DNA from: JAHBNG01 sp039028975
Lineage (GTDB): Bacteria; Chloroflexota; Anaerolineae; Caldilineales; Caldilineaceae
Direction of reading: 5' to 3'
Assembly: GCA_039028975.1 (NCBI GenBank)
Contig: JBCCHB010000078.1
Coordinates: forward strand, 12,205 to 76,204
Length of the DNA: 64,000 nucleotides
Part shown: in pieces, positions 18,972 to 28,440 of the stretch
Numbering within the stretch: position 1 is the first letter of the stretch
Layout: every line of letters starts with the position of its first letter
Translations under genes and position numbers: made by a program
Notes under the pieces: model-generated
What the model saw: only the letters and a program-made list of their open reading frames with translations
What the model was told of the DNA's origin: nothing
Databases searched by the model: none

Positions 18972-21740
18972 CTAATCTACATAAATCGTTGGCAGATAGA
19001 TATCTTTCCACTCTGTACGGCAATCTGCGTTCTCATCAAGAGTGCTATCGACCTCGTTGGTTGGTAGAGGCAGCGCCCATAGCTCCTGACCATGAACGGG
19101 ATCGGTGGCGAAAAAGAGGAGTTTGTCGCAGGTTAGCATCAGTGTGTTGGGGTTGGCATTGCCAGCGCCGGGGTAGATGTCAGCGACCATCGTCGTACCT
19201 GTCTCGGTGCCGTCGCTGCGCCACAATTCGCGTCCGTGGATGCCATCGTCGGCAACAAAGTAGAGGGTACCGTTGACGTCGAACATAGACTCTGCATCTA
19301 TCCAGGAGGTGATGGACTTTACCGTGACGGTGCCTTCTGGCGTACCATCGCTCTTCCACAATTGGCTACCATCTGAGACGAAATACAAGTAATCACCAGC
19401 CGTGGCTAGCACGTTCGGCGCATCACTATATCCAGCGCGAATGGACCCTTTTTTGAGCAGGATTGTGCCTTCTTCTGTACCATCGCTCCTCCACAGTTCA
19501 TCAAAGTTAGCCATAAAGTAGAGAACGCCGTTCAGCCCGATTAGCGTATGCGGACGGACGCTATCAGGCAGAAAGGGTACAGGGCCTAGCTCTGAACCAT
19601 CAGTTTGCCAGATGTGCTTACCAATGCTGTCGTCATATACCTCAAAGTAGAGGATGTCATTAACCTTAAACAGATGTCTTTGACGGGTATAGTCTATGCC
19701 ATGGCCGCGAGGACCCGCATCCTTAAACAAGACGGTGCCTTCCGTCGTGCCATCGCTCTTCCATAGCTGTCGTCCGTGGGGTCCATCATCCGCCATAAAG
19801 AAGAGCGTACCGTTTAGGCTGGTCAGCTCATCAGGCTCGGAACCGTCACGATCTACTAAATTAATATCTTTGACCAGCACAGTACTCGCTTCGGTGCCAT
19901 CACTCTTCCACAGCTCGCTGCCATGAATGCCATCATTGCCAGCGAAGAAGAGGGTGTTGCCTACGCTACCGATAAAGTTATCACCTTCGCGTCCCGCGTA
20001 GTGGTAATAGGAGCCAACTGAACCAGGGTTGATATCTTTCACGAGTTGGGTACCTTGAGCTGTGCCATCGCTCTTCCACAGCTCTGGCCCGTGGATCTCA
20101 TCGTCGCCCATAAAGTAGAGGGTTCTGTTGTGGGCAAACATTGCTCTGTAATATGGTTTGGCGATCTCGTTGAACACCTGAGTCCCTTGGGCCGTACCAT
20201 CGCTCTTCCATAGGGGAAACGTGAGGTCTGTGGAGGAATTCGAAGTTCTGAAACTCAAGAACAGCGTATTGCTGAAGACAGTGGCGTTGTGAACGTCAAT
20301 TCCCTCAGAGCCAACGCTATTTGCTTTGAGCAAAGCTGTGCCCTCTTCGGTACCATCGCTCTTCCATAGCCCATTCTGAACAAAGAAAGATCTGTTATTT
20401 ACTTCAGTTAATTCCCGGAAAGACGACAAATCCGAATTCTCGATCGGCACAGTACCCTCTACCGTGCCGTCGCTCCGCCATAGTCGTCTCTCTTGAGATT
20501 CGTCATATATAAAGAAATACAACGCACCGTTGATGTTCTTCAATTCAGTAATCGATTGGTCTGGTCGCTTCCAACGCCCAAATGACGTTAGCTTTATCGT
20601 GCCTTCTTCCGAGCCGTCACTCTTCCACAATTCAATCCGATTTGCACCGTCGAATGCCGTAAAAAAGAGAACGTCATCCACATCAATCAGATTTCCCAAC
20701 GTGCCTTCCGTGCCAGGGTGGATATCTTTCACCATGACCGTACCGGCTTCGGTACCGTCGCTCTTCCACAGTTCACGACCATGAACGCCGTCATCTACTG
20801 TGAAATAGAGCACCCCACCAATCGTGTTCCACAGCAATGGATACCCCCCTTCCATGCCAGGGTGGATGTCCTTCACCATGATCGTACCTGCTTCAGTGCC
20901 GTCACTCTTCCACAGTTCAGCCCCATGAACACCGTCATCTGCTCTGAAGTAGAGCACCCCATCTAGCCTGTTCAACTCCGATGGATACCCCCTGTCAGGG
21001 CCAGGACGGATGTCCTTCACCATGACCGTGCCGAGTTCGGTACCGTCGCTCTTCCACAGCTCACGTCCGTACACGCCATCATTTGCTGTGAAGTAGAGGG
21101 TTCCATCAATATTGGTCAATCTCTCTGGACGCGAATCATCAGGCCCCGGCACGATATCTTTCACCATGATTGTGCCTACTTCAGTACCGTTACTTATCCA
21201 TAATTCGGACCCATGGGTTCCATCATCTGCAACGAAATAGAGGGTACCATCAATATTGGTAAAATGCTCTAGCTTATCATCAGAGCCTGGCACAATGTCT
21301 TTCACCATGAAAGTCCCCTCTTCTGTACCGTCACTCTTCCATAGCTCAGCCCCATGAATACTATCATGGGCCTTGAAATAGAGGGTGCCATCAACGTCAG
21401 TCAATGAACTCAGATAGCTACCCCCATAAGCACTGGTAGAGATATGTTTGACCAAAACCGTACCTTCTGCCGTACCGTCGCTCTTCCATAGCTCATCATT
21501 GCTGTTGGGGCTGCGATTGGCAAAAAAGAGCGTATCGCCTACGGCGGTCAACTCGCTGGCTCTTAAGGGGATCGGTAAGGTGTTGAAATCTTTTACAAGG
21601 TAGGGATATCGTGGTCCAGACTGGGCCACGGCAAGATGGGTTGTTCCTGCCCATAGGGCTACAAACAGAACAAAGAATATACTTGACACGAACAGGTATC
21701 GTGTGGTTTGCTTTTGAAGCCGTTTGATTTGGGTTGTCAT
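18972..21740 (-). CDS. ELWxxDGT-repeat protein with IYLPTI tail
   Basis: I place the start at ATG 21740 (922 residues), with GGAG five bases upstream. A signal peptide (YLFVSSIFFVLFVALWAGTT) is followed almost entirely by copies of a repeat of about 45 residues whose core is ELWKSDGTEAGTVMVKDI, usually preceded by LYFxADDGxHG. This matches the ELWxxDGT repeat family, which builds beta-propeller-like blades in secreted proteins; a ligand is not known. It ends KDIYLPTIYVD. The repeat DNA is itself repetitive. The neighbour at 21769-24930 is a paralogue 28 bases upstream, so tandem duplication is likely. Confidence 0.9.
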   Translation of the reverse strand: MTTQIKRLQKQTTRYLFVSSIFFVLFVALWAGTTHLAVAQSGPRYPYLVKDFNTLPIPLRASELTAVGDTLFFANRSPNSNDELWKSDGTAEGTVLVKHISTSAYGGSYLSSLTDVDGTLYFKAHDSIHGAELWKSDGTEEGTFMVKDIVPGSDDKLEHFTNIDGTLYFVADDGTHGSELWISNGTEVGTIMVKDIVPGPDDSRPERLTNIDGTLYFTANDGVYGRELWKSDGTELGTVMVKDIRPGPDRGYPSELNRLDGVLYFRADDGVHGAELWKSDGTEAGTIMVKDIHPGMEGGYPLLWNTIGGVLYFTVDDGVHGRELWKSDGTEAGTVMVKDIHPGTEGTLGNLIDVDDVLFFTAFDGANRIELWKSDGSEEGTIKLTSFGRWKRPDQSITELKNINGALYFFIYDESQERRLWRSDGTVEGTVPIENSDLSSFRELTEVNNRSFFVQNGLWKSDGTEEGTALLKANSVGSEGIDVHNATVFSNTLFLSFRTSNSSTDLTFPLWKSDGTAQGTQVFNEIAKPYYRAMFAHNRTLYFMGDDEIHGPELWKSDGTAQGTQLVKDINPGSVGSYYHYAGREGDNFIGSVGNTLFFAGNDGIHGSELWKSDGTEASTVLVKDINLVDRDGSEPDELTSLNGTLFFMADDGPHGRQLWKSDGTTEGTVLFKDAGPRGHGIDYTRQRHLFKVNDILYFEVYDDSIGKHIWQTDGSELGPVPFLPDSVRPHTLIGLNGVLYFMANFDELWRSDGTEEGTILLKKGSIRAGYSDAPNVLATAGDYLYFVSDGSQLWKSDGTPEGTVTVKSITSWIDAESMFDVNGTLYFVADDGIHGRELWRSDGTETGTTMVADIYPGAGNANPNTLMLTCDKLLFFATDPVHGQELWALPLPTNEVDSTLDENADCRTEWKDIYLPTIYVD

Positions 21741-21768
21741 AGTCACTCCATGCAGTAGAAAATTGCGT

Positions 21769-24700
21769 TTACTTCCAAAAAATAGGTAGATAGATACCGC
21801 TAAAACCCGGTGAACAAGCGTTGCCTACCCCGTCTTCGTCGATATCGCCCTGCTCTGGATTGGCGTCGAGCGGGCAGTTATCGGCCTGGTCGGCTACGCC
21901 ATCGTTGTCGTCATCTGGGTCTGCGTTGTTGCCGATGGCATCTCCATCTGTGTCTGTAGATTCGCTAGGGTCCAAGGGGAAGGCATCATAAATGTCACTG
22001 CGTCTATCGTCATCGTCATCGCGGTCGCAGGCGTCACCGCTGCCGTCATTATCAAAATCATCCTGATTGGGATTGGCTATGGTGATACAATTGTCGTTCT
22101 GGTCCGTTACGCCATCATTGTCTACATCATCAAATAGTTGGTACGCCCAAAGTTCGCGACCATGTTTCTCATCAAGGGCAGAAAGGAAGATCGTTCCACC
22201 CACAGCGTTGACATTCTTGGGGGAATAGAATTCTCTATCTGGGTAAAGGCTTTGCAATGTAGCGGTTCCATCGGGTGAGCCATCGCTCTTCCATAGTGTA
22301 TTCCGCTCAGCCTGTGTGGCAATGGCCAGGAATAACGTTTCATTCATACTTATCATGCTGAGGTTATAAGGGGAGTCGATCGATTTAATCAACACGGTGC
22401 CTTCGGACGTGCCATTGCTCTTCCACAAGCCACGACCCGGACTATCGGAAGGGCCCAAAAAGTAAAGCACTTCGCCAACCTGGGTGAAGTTACTCAGATA
22501 AGCATGCGCGTTTGTAGGATCCGTTGCCTTAATCAGGGCCGTACCGGCAGATGTGCCATCGCTCTTCCACAATTCATCTTTCACGCTGTAGAAGAGGGTG
22601 CCATGGATACTTGCAAGATTGCTAGCTGACCCCTTAATGTGCTCTTTCAGTATTACGGTCTCTTCTGTTGTGCCGTCACTCTTCCACAACTGAGCACCGT
22701 CAGCATCGTTTTTGGTCATGAAATAGAGGGCATTATCTATGGCAATCAACCCATAGATTGCTGGATAGGATGGGAATTCTTTAATTAACTCGGTTTCCAT
22801 TGAGGTGCCAGTGGTTTTCCATAGCTCAGTGCTGCTGGAATCGCGGTTGGCAATGAAATAGAGGGCACCGCCCATTTCAACTGGCCTGAAAATTGTGCTA
22901 GTGCGTGGAAACTCTTTGACGAGTTGCACTCCTTCCTGGGTGCCATCACTTTTCCATACCCCTGCTTGCTTTGGCGTGTTGGCACTTGCTTCTACGCCAC
23001 TGAAATAGAGTTCATCGTTAAAATTCGTGTATAGGTTGTGTGAACTAGGTAAGAAAACGCCGCTAATTGACACTGTGCCAGAATCAGTGCCATCGCTCTT
23101 CCACAGCTCATACGGAAACGAAGACAACGTTCGCTTACCATCATAGCCAGTAAAGTAAAGCGTGCCATTAACGTAGGTAAAACGACCCAAACGAGCATTA
23201 GGGGCATCTGGGTAAACCTCCTTGAGCATCACGGTTCCAGCGTCAGTGCCGTCGGTCCGCCACAGTTGGGTCTTATTTACATCATCTTCCAACGTGAAGA
23301 AGGCTTCATGCCTAACCGTGATCCAATTCGCAATTGACGCATCAGCATTGTCTGGTGCAATCCCCCTCACCCTCCATGTCCCAACCTCTGTTCCGTCTGT
23401 CCGCCAAAGCGCACCGCTACCGGTGCCATCATCAGCGCTAAAATAGAGCGTTCCACCAATCATATTCATCGAGCGAGGCTCAGAATTTTTGGTCCCCAGC
23501 TTGCCAGTATCAACTATCGTGGTCCCTGCCGCTGTCCCATCGCTCTTCCATAGCTGAGTTCTATTTACGTCATCATGTGAAATAAAATAGAGGGTGCCAT
23601 TCATGGTGACAAATCGTAGATCTAGCTGATCAAATCCACCTGGGCCTGCAACGATGTCCTTAACCATCATCGTACCGTCTTCTGTACCGTCACTCTTCCA
23701 CAGTGCCCACCCGTTGATGTAGGAATACCCCATGAAGAAGAGATGTCTGTTCATATCAGCCCATGGCTGGCTCCCCCAATCATTAATTATTAGGGGGCTG
23801 TCACTGATAACCGTGGTGCCTTCGGGTGTGCCGTCGCTTCTCCATAACTTGTCACCGCCGCTACTTACGTAGACAAAGAGGGTTCCATCTAAATGAGCAA
23901 CAATTCTTAAGGAAGAGTAAGTATCAAAGTCTCTGACCAAAACCGTACCTCCCTCTGTGCCGTCGCTCTTCCACAACTCGCCACTCTGCGTACGCAAATA
24001 GAGGGTGCCATCTGCGTTGGTAAGCTGCCTAATATCGCGAGGTCCACCAGAATCGGCGTCAATTACCAGCACTGTACCTTCTTCTGTGCCATCACTCTTC
24101 CAAAGGCTGTCCCCTTGGGTAAAATCCTCAACAACAAAAAAAAGGAGTCCCCCAACATCTGTTAAGTACGATATCCTTGAATCATAAGGCCCAGGAGTGA
24201 TGTCTTTGACCAAAACGGTACCTTCCTCTGAGCCATCGCTCTTCCACAGCTCCTGACCGTGGATGCTATCATTGGCTCTAAAGTAGAGGGTACTGTCCAC
24301 ATTGGTTAGGTCCTTTGGGAATGAACTGCCCGAGCCTGGATAGATATCCTTGACCATAACGGTTCCGGCTTCAGTACCGTCGCTCTTCCACAGCTCTTGA
24401 CGGTTGTTTGTGTCTGCGGCTGTGAAGAAGAGCAGATCGCCGACAACCGTCAGGTTCGTCGGCGAGGCCGAGCCTATCCCTGCATAGATGTCCTTGACCA
24501 GCATAGGTTCGGCAGTGGGATCTTCACAGGTCCACAACTCTTTGCCGTGGATTTGATCTTCTCTGATGAAAAAGAGCCGATTGTACAGATAGACCGTTCC
24601 TTCCAACAATGGACAACTGTTGTTGGGATCGACTTCTTTGAGCATGAAAGTCCCCTCTTCTGTGCCATCGCTCTGCCAGAGTTGGAATTGATGGGGCAGA

Positions 24701-24930
24701 GGGGCGGCGTAGAAGTAGAGTAGACCATTGAGCACGATCAAATCTGCCGGATTGAGGGAGATGGGTACGTCGATGGTATTGATGTCTTTGACGAGATAGG
24801 GCGGTCCCGGCGTTGGGTTGTCAGGTGGCTCTACCTCGTTGGGCGGTTTAGCTAGCGCGACCGATAGTGGGAATAGAGTGGATACGCAAAGAGCGATTGT
24901 GAAGATGATTGAGATGATGATTGTACGCAT
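21769..24930 (-). CDS. ELWxxDGT-repeat protein with calcium repeats and IYLPIF tail
   Basis: The 1053-residue protein has a signal peptide (IIISIIFTIALCVSTLFPLSVALA) and more than a dozen ELWKSDGTEEGTVLVKDI-type repeats, several diverged (LWRTDGTEVGTW). Near the C-terminus lies a thrombospondin type 3-like Asp-rich block (DVDNDGVTDQNDNC, DDDDDRRSDIYDAFPLDP, DEDGVGNAC), expected to bind calcium. It ends SGIYLPIFWK. It heads the four-gene run to 14665, with AAGGAAAC before the ATG. I saw no CTCAC array upstream. Confidence 0.9.
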   Translation of the reverse strand: MRTIIISIIFTIALCVSTLFPLSVALAKPPNEVEPPDNPTPGPPYLVKDINTIDVPISLNPADLIVLNGLLYFYAAPLPHQFQLWQSDGTEEGTFMLKEVDPNNSCPLLEGTVYLYNRLFFIREDQIHGKELWTCEDPTAEPMLVKDIYAGIGSASPTNLTVVGDLLFFTAADTNNRQELWKSDGTEAGTVMVKDIYPGSGSSFPKDLTNVDSTLYFRANDSIHGQELWKSDGSEEGTVLVKDITPGPYDSRISYLTDVGGLLFFVVEDFTQGDSLWKSDGTEEGTVLVIDADSGGPRDIRQLTNADGTLYLRTQSGELWKSDGTEGGTVLVRDFDTYSSLRIVAHLDGTLFVYVSSGGDKLWRSDGTPEGTTVISDSPLIINDWGSQPWADMNRHLFFMGYSYINGWALWKSDGTEDGTMMVKDIVAGPGGFDQLDLRFVTMNGTLYFISHDDVNRTQLWKSDGTAAGTTIVDTGKLGTKNSEPRSMNMIGGTLYFSADDGTGSGALWRTDGTEVGTWRVRGIAPDNADASIANWITVRHEAFFTLEDDVNKTQLWRTDGTDAGTVMLKEVYPDAPNARLGRFTYVNGTLYFTGYDGKRTLSSFPYELWKSDGTDSGTVSISGVFLPSSHNLYTNFNDELYFSGVEASANTPKQAGVWKSDGTQEGVQLVKEFPRTSTIFRPVEMGGALYFIANRDSSSTELWKTTGTSMETELIKEFPSYPAIYGLIAIDNALYFMTKNDADGAQLWKSDGTTEETVILKEHIKGSASNLASIHGTLFYSVKDELWKSDGTSAGTALIKATDPTNAHAYLSNFTQVGEVLYFLGPSDSPGRGLWKSNGTSEGTVLIKSIDSPYNLSMISMNETLFLAIATQAERNTLWKSDGSPDGTATLQSLYPDREFYSPKNVNAVGGTIFLSALDEKHGRELWAYQLFDDVDNDGVTDQNDNCITIANPNQDDFDNDGSGDACDRDDDDDRRSDIYDAFPLDPSESTDTDGDAIGNNADPDDDNDGVADQADNCPLDANPEQGDIDEDGVGNACSPGFSGIYLPIFWK

Positions 24931-24962
24931 TAAGTTTCCTTTTTATACAGATAGTAATTGTT

Positions 24963-25074
24963 AGAAGCCGTCTGAAAAGTCAGTCGTTCCGCTCTGAGGG
25001 TGGATCACCTGTTTGGGGTATATCCACTCCGGTACTAGAGCGAACAGAAGCTGTCTGAAAAGTATGGCTTCTTA
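24963..25074. repeat. Direct repeats AGAAGCYGTCTGAAAAGT around an inverted repeat
   Basis: AGAAGCCGTCTGAAAAGT (from about 24963) recurs as AGAAGCTGTCTGAAAAGT (25046-25063). Between them GTTCCGCTCT...GGTGGAT pairs loosely with ATCCACT...AGAGCGAAC. The same 18-mer forms the terminal repeats of the element at 36309-36447. Confidence 0.6.
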
Positions 25075-25116
25075 GAATAATCACCTACCGTAGCAGGATC
25101 GTAGAAGAGGGCGTTT

Positions 25117-25938
25117 CTACCGACGCCGCCACCTGGCATACCCAGCCACGCCCGTCACGCCGATGCCAAAGAGCACAATGGTCAATGGTTCGGGAATAGA
25201 GGTTGGGTCAGTCGGTTGGGGTGGAGCAGGTGTATGCGTTGGCGTGGCGTCAAATGGTTCAAAAGTCGGCATATCAACAACAGGATCGGTGGTCGTACCT
25301 TGAGGAACACACCGTTCACAAACGGTACCTACAAAGAGCTGGCAGCTTGCAGGCATCGTCATGGTTAGACAGTCGGGGCTTGGCCAGCTACACCTGTCAT
25401 CTCCTTGTGCTGCGGCAGCCTGTACCGGGGCAGGGTAAGCGCTCTCAGATGTTGGCGAGGGTACTGGGGTATCTGTGGCACCAGGGGCCGGGTATGGGCT
25501 GGTTGGTACAGCAGTCGGCGCTACAGGTTGACGCGTCGGTGTGGGCGTTGTGGAACGAGTGGGCCAAGGCGTCGGCGTTGGATAAACCGCAGCAATGTAC
25601 TCGCCATTTACGATCCAGTAAACGATTCGGTTTGGTATCCCGGCCCAGAACGTAATCTGATCACCAGGCATAAACCCGGCTTTGTCGCTCGGTTCCCAGC
25701 GCACGCTGACGTGGGAGTCGGGATCAATCACGGGCAAGCATAGATCTGGTGTTGCGGTTGGCGGTACCGTATTTGTCGGCAGAATAGTGCTTGTTGGTGG
25801 AATAGTGCTGGTCGATTCAGGCGGTACGGTGCCAGTTGGGACAATGGTGCCAGCCGCGGTTGATGTGGGCGTCTGTGCGCTGGCATTAGATGCAATGAGT
25901 AGAAACAAGAAGATGGATGAGAAAAATATAAGACGCAT
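25117..25938 (-). CDS. PEP-CTERM surface protein
   Basis: The 273-residue protein has a signal peptide (MRLIFFSSIFLFLLIASNASAQ), a Pro/Thr-rich middle around a small domain (VRWEPSDKAGFMPGDQITFW), a Cys-rich segment (CSWPSPDCLTMTMPASCQLF) and a textbook PEP-CTERM: SIPEPLTIVLFGIGVTGVAG followed by a basic end (YARWRRR). PEP-CTERM proteins are processed by exosortases and sent to the exopolysaccharide or surface; no exosortase gene is in the window. It is a close paralogue of 27603-28409. It lacks the YLP tail, so two C-terminal signal types coexist in this locus. Confidence 0.88.
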   Translation of the reverse strand: MRLIFFSSIFLFLLIASNASAQTPTSTAAGTIVPTGTVPPESTSTIPPTSTILPTNTVPPTATPDLCLPVIDPDSHVSVRWEPSDKAGFMPGDQITFWAGIPNRIVYWIVNGEYIAAVYPTPTPWPTRSTTPTPTRQPVAPTAVPTSPYPAPGATDTPVPSPTSESAYPAPVQAAAAQGDDRCSWPSPDCLTMTMPASCQLFVGTVCERCVPQGTTTDPVVDMPTFEPFDATPTHTPAPPQPTDPTSIPEPLTIVLFGIGVTGVAGYARWRRR

Positions 25939-26021
25939 GGGTATCTCTTTTTAATTGTATTGGATAGGCTGATGGTGGACGGGCTACGACTACGATATAA
26001 TGCTCGGTTATTGCCTCTCCG

Positions 26022-26744
26022 TCATGTGACCAGGCTTTCCGCGATTCTAAAAATGTCTAACACTGTTGCATAGACCATCAGCCCCATAAGTAGGATCCAT
26101 CCGGTTACAGCCAAGGGCACTTCGAGCCGCCCGAGTGGTGGGCAGACCTTCTCAAGGACACCCATCACAATCTTTCCACCATCTAATGGCGGTAGAGGCA
26201 AGAGATTCAGAATCGCCAGGTTTATGTTCAACAGGACGCACAGGTGAAGCAAGCGCACAATGCTCGTTCCAACGTGTTCTCCGCCGATTGCCACGATACC
26301 AACGATTCCGGACAGTTGACCTGGGTTAGAGAATAGTTGGGGAATTTCAGTAACCATCTGAAACGTGATCTGCCAGGTATCCTTTAGCGGTTGTACGAGC
26401 GCCCCATCTACGGACAGACCGTGTTGCGAAATATTAATGATCGATAGGCAGATTACGGAGCCGGCAATATTTGACAGTGGACCGCCCAGAGCGAAGACAA
26501 TACGCTTGCGAAGGGGTAGCGAACCAAAGCCTTGGTGTTCGAGAGCAGGCAACACGTACCCGCCACATGGAATTAGCGATAGACGGTATTCGGTTTGGCC
26601 GCACCGAAATCCCCAAAGGCGTCTTCCGAAACCGACCGAAAAGCGAGCTATCGGAATACCTACCCACTTTGCTGCCAAGAAGTGGCCTGCCTCGTGAAGC
26701 GTAATCAATAAACTGATTGCTAAAAATACTAACAAGTAACTCAT
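26022..26744 (-). CDS. Minimal M50 site-2-type membrane metalloprotease
   Basis: The 240-residue membrane protein carries the zinc site HEAGH (17-21) in the first membrane segment and the third ligand region NLLPLPPLDGGK in a late one, with the SVGFGRRLW and CGGYVLPA motifs of the RseP group. It lacks a PDZ domain, being about half the length of RseP. Family members cut membrane proteins inside the bilayer. It lies between two PEP-CTERM genes, but a link is not shown. AGGAGAG precedes the ATG. Confidence 0.88.
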   Translation of the reverse strand: MSYLLVFLAISLLITLHEAGHFLAAKWVGIPIARFSVGFGRRLWGFRCGQTEYRLSLIPCGGYVLPALEHQGFGSLPLRKRIVFALGGPLSNIAGSVICLSIINISQHGLSVDGALVQPLKDTWQITFQMVTEIPQLFSNPGQLSGIVGIVAIGGEHVGTSIVRLLHLCVLLNINLAILNLLPLPPLDGGKIVMGVLEKVCPPLGRLEVPLAVTGWILLMGLMVYATVLDIFRIAESLVT

Positions 26745-26813
26745 ACTAGAACTCTCCTATAGTCGCCGAACGCAAAACGCTATGCATGGCCTTTATCTCT
26801 GTTCAGTCCATGC

Positions 26814-26898
26814 TATACTGCGGTCGTTTTGAAAACAGGAGTTTTCCGATGCTCTACCAGAGTGACCAAACTCTTGTTTTCAAACGGAGCTGAGTATA
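26814..26898. repeat. Hairpin repeat, family 1 (copy B)
   Basis: This 85-base element starts TATACTGCGGTCGTTTTG and ends CAAACGGAGCTGAGTATA, with arms GAAAACAGGAGTTTT and AAACTCTTGTTTTC. It is the reverse orientation of the copy at 54934-55019. It lies 12 bases beyond the stop of the gene at 26911. Confidence 0.75.
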
Positions 26899-26910
26899 GA
26901 TTGTTCAGAT

Positions 26911-27567
26911 TCATTTTGAGAAGAGCGGTAAATATATGTCCCAGGACGGTGGATAAACCATTACACCACATGAACACACAGAATTGTAGAGAGGCTCTAA
27001 TAACGACAATTCAAAGTGGCGTGAATTAGATAGACTGACCACAGCTTGCGGGGATAAGATTTCAACATAACAGGCCCTATGCGCTCCATCCTTCTCGCTG
27101 GGTTGATCTAACTGACGATTCGCCAGTTGTGTACCTGATACCTCACTTCCCTCTTCACATTCATATGTTGGAAGCTGCAATTCGTGGTCGAGTCTCAGGC
27201 TGATTGAGTCACCGACAGACAGCGACCCTACCTGGGTAGAGCATATGTACTTGGGCTTATGATCTCCAGATGTTTCACATTCCCAGCCTGGGGTCAATAA
27301 GGTATAGCCGCCACCAGACGGAAGCGGGTTCGTAAGGACAACCGCAATGGTTGGGGTAGAAGTTGTGCTTATGTTCGTCAGCGTCATCTCATTCGTTAAT
27401 ATGTCCAGAGATATGTTAGCCCCCACCGTACCAGTCAAAGTGTATGTAGACAGAACCGTGCTGCTTGGCGCAATCGTGCTAGTTACAAGTGATGTTTGAT
27501 TTTGAGCGTTGGTGATTGATGCAATGAGTAAAAGAAAGAAGGTGAATGAAAAGATGATGATTCGCAT
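26911..27567 (-). CDS. Small secreted protein with IYLPLF tail
   Basis: The start is ATG 27567 (218 residues, MRIIIFSFTF) because a perfect AGGAGGG precedes it. A signal peptide (IIIFSFTFFLLLIASITNAQ) is followed by a DUF11-like beta domain (MTLTNISTTSTPTIAVVLTN, PSGGGYTLLTPGWECET) with several Cys. It ends PPSWDIYLPLFSK. The signal peptide resembles those of the two PEP-CTERM neighbours, but the C-terminus is of the YLP type. It lies 35 bases after the PEP-CTERM gene's stop. Confidence 0.78.
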   Translation of the reverse strand: MRIIIFSFTFFLLLIASITNAQNQTSLVTSTIAPSSTVLSTYTLTGTVGANISLDILTNEMTLTNISTTSTPTIAVVLTNPLPSGGGYTLLTPGWECETSGDHKPKYICSTQVGSLSVGDSISLRLDHELQLPTYECEEGSEVSGTQLANRQLDQPSEKDGAHRACYVEILSPQAVVSLSNSRHFELSLLEPLYNSVCSCGVMVYPPSWDIYLPLFSK

Positions 27568-27602
27568 GATCCCTCCTGATGTATCGTAATGGATTTGGGA
27601 AA

Positions 27603-28409
27603 TTATCGCCGCCACTTGGCATACCCAGCCACGCCCGACACGCCAATGCCAAAGAGCATAATGGTCAGCGGTTCGGGAATGGAGGTTGGTTCAGCGGGCT
27701 GGGATGCGGCAGGCGTATGAGTTGGCGTTGGCGTTGGCGTATGGTAACTAGGCTCAGTGGTTGGCGTATCAGTATAAGGAATCCCTATCGTACCACATAC
27801 TTCTTCGCCACAATCTTCAACAACATTCGAAACGACTCCCACTAAAAGATGACAACTCTCTGGCATAGAGACGGCAAGGCAGTCGGGGCTAGGCCAACTA
27901 CACCTTTCGATGCCGCCCAGCGCGGACGCCTGTACTGGAGCAGGGTAGGCGCTTTCTGGTGTCGGCGTGGGTATTGGTGTATCTGTGGCGATGGGTGCTG
28001 GGTAAGGGCTGGTCGGTCCCGCCGTTGGCGCTGCTGGATCAAGCGTCGGCGTGGGCGTTACGGCGCGGGTTGGCCGAGGCGTTGAGGTTGGGTAGACGGC
28101 AGCAATGTACTCGCCGTTTACGATCCAGTACACAACTTGGTTTGGTCCATCCGCCCAGAATGTGACCCGCTCACCAGGTGTAAACTCGGTTACGTCGCTC
28201 GGTTCCCAGCGGATGTTGACGTAGGAGTTCGGAGCAATCTCAGGCAAGCATAGTTGTTCGGGCGTCGCCGTTGGCGGTATCGTACTCGTTGGTGGGATTG
28301 TGCCTGTTGGAACGATGGTTCCAGCGGCAGTCAATGTAGGCGTTTGTGCGCTGGCGTTTGAAGCAACGAGTAGAAGCAGGAAGATGGATGAGAAAATTAT
28401 GAGACGCAT
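27603..28409 (-). CDS. PEP-CTERM surface protein (paralogue)
   Basis: The 268-residue protein follows the plan of 25117-25938: signal peptide (MRLIIFSSIFLLLLVASNASAQ), TPTLTAAGTIVPTGT, the domain with VNIRWEPSDVTEFTPGERV, a Pro/Thr region, the Cys segment CSWPSPDCLAVSMPESC and PEP-CTERM SIPEPLTIMLFGIGVSGVAG with the basic end YAKWRR. The two genes share long blocks and arose by duplication, with the M50 gene and the YLP gene now between them. Confidence 0.88.
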   Translation of the reverse strand: MRLIIFSSIFLLLLVASNASAQTPTLTAAGTIVPTGTIPPTSTIPPTATPEQLCLPEIAPNSYVNIRWEPSDVTEFTPGERVTFWADGPNQVVYWIVNGEYIAAVYPTSTPRPTRAVTPTPTLDPAAPTAGPTSPYPAPIATDTPIPTPTPESAYPAPVQASALGGIERCSWPSPDCLAVSMPESCHLLVGVVSNVVEDCGEEVCGTIGIPYTDTPTTEPSYHTPTPTPTHTPAASQPAEPTSIPEPLTIMLFGIGVSGVAGYAKWRR

Positions 28410-28440
28410 TGCGTTATTCCTTCACTTTGGCACATTGGCC

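Noticed and set aside
18972..24930. Repeated DNA as a possible CRISPR array
   Set aside because: Repeats are in-frame protein repeats (ELWxxDGT) with related, not unique, spacers.
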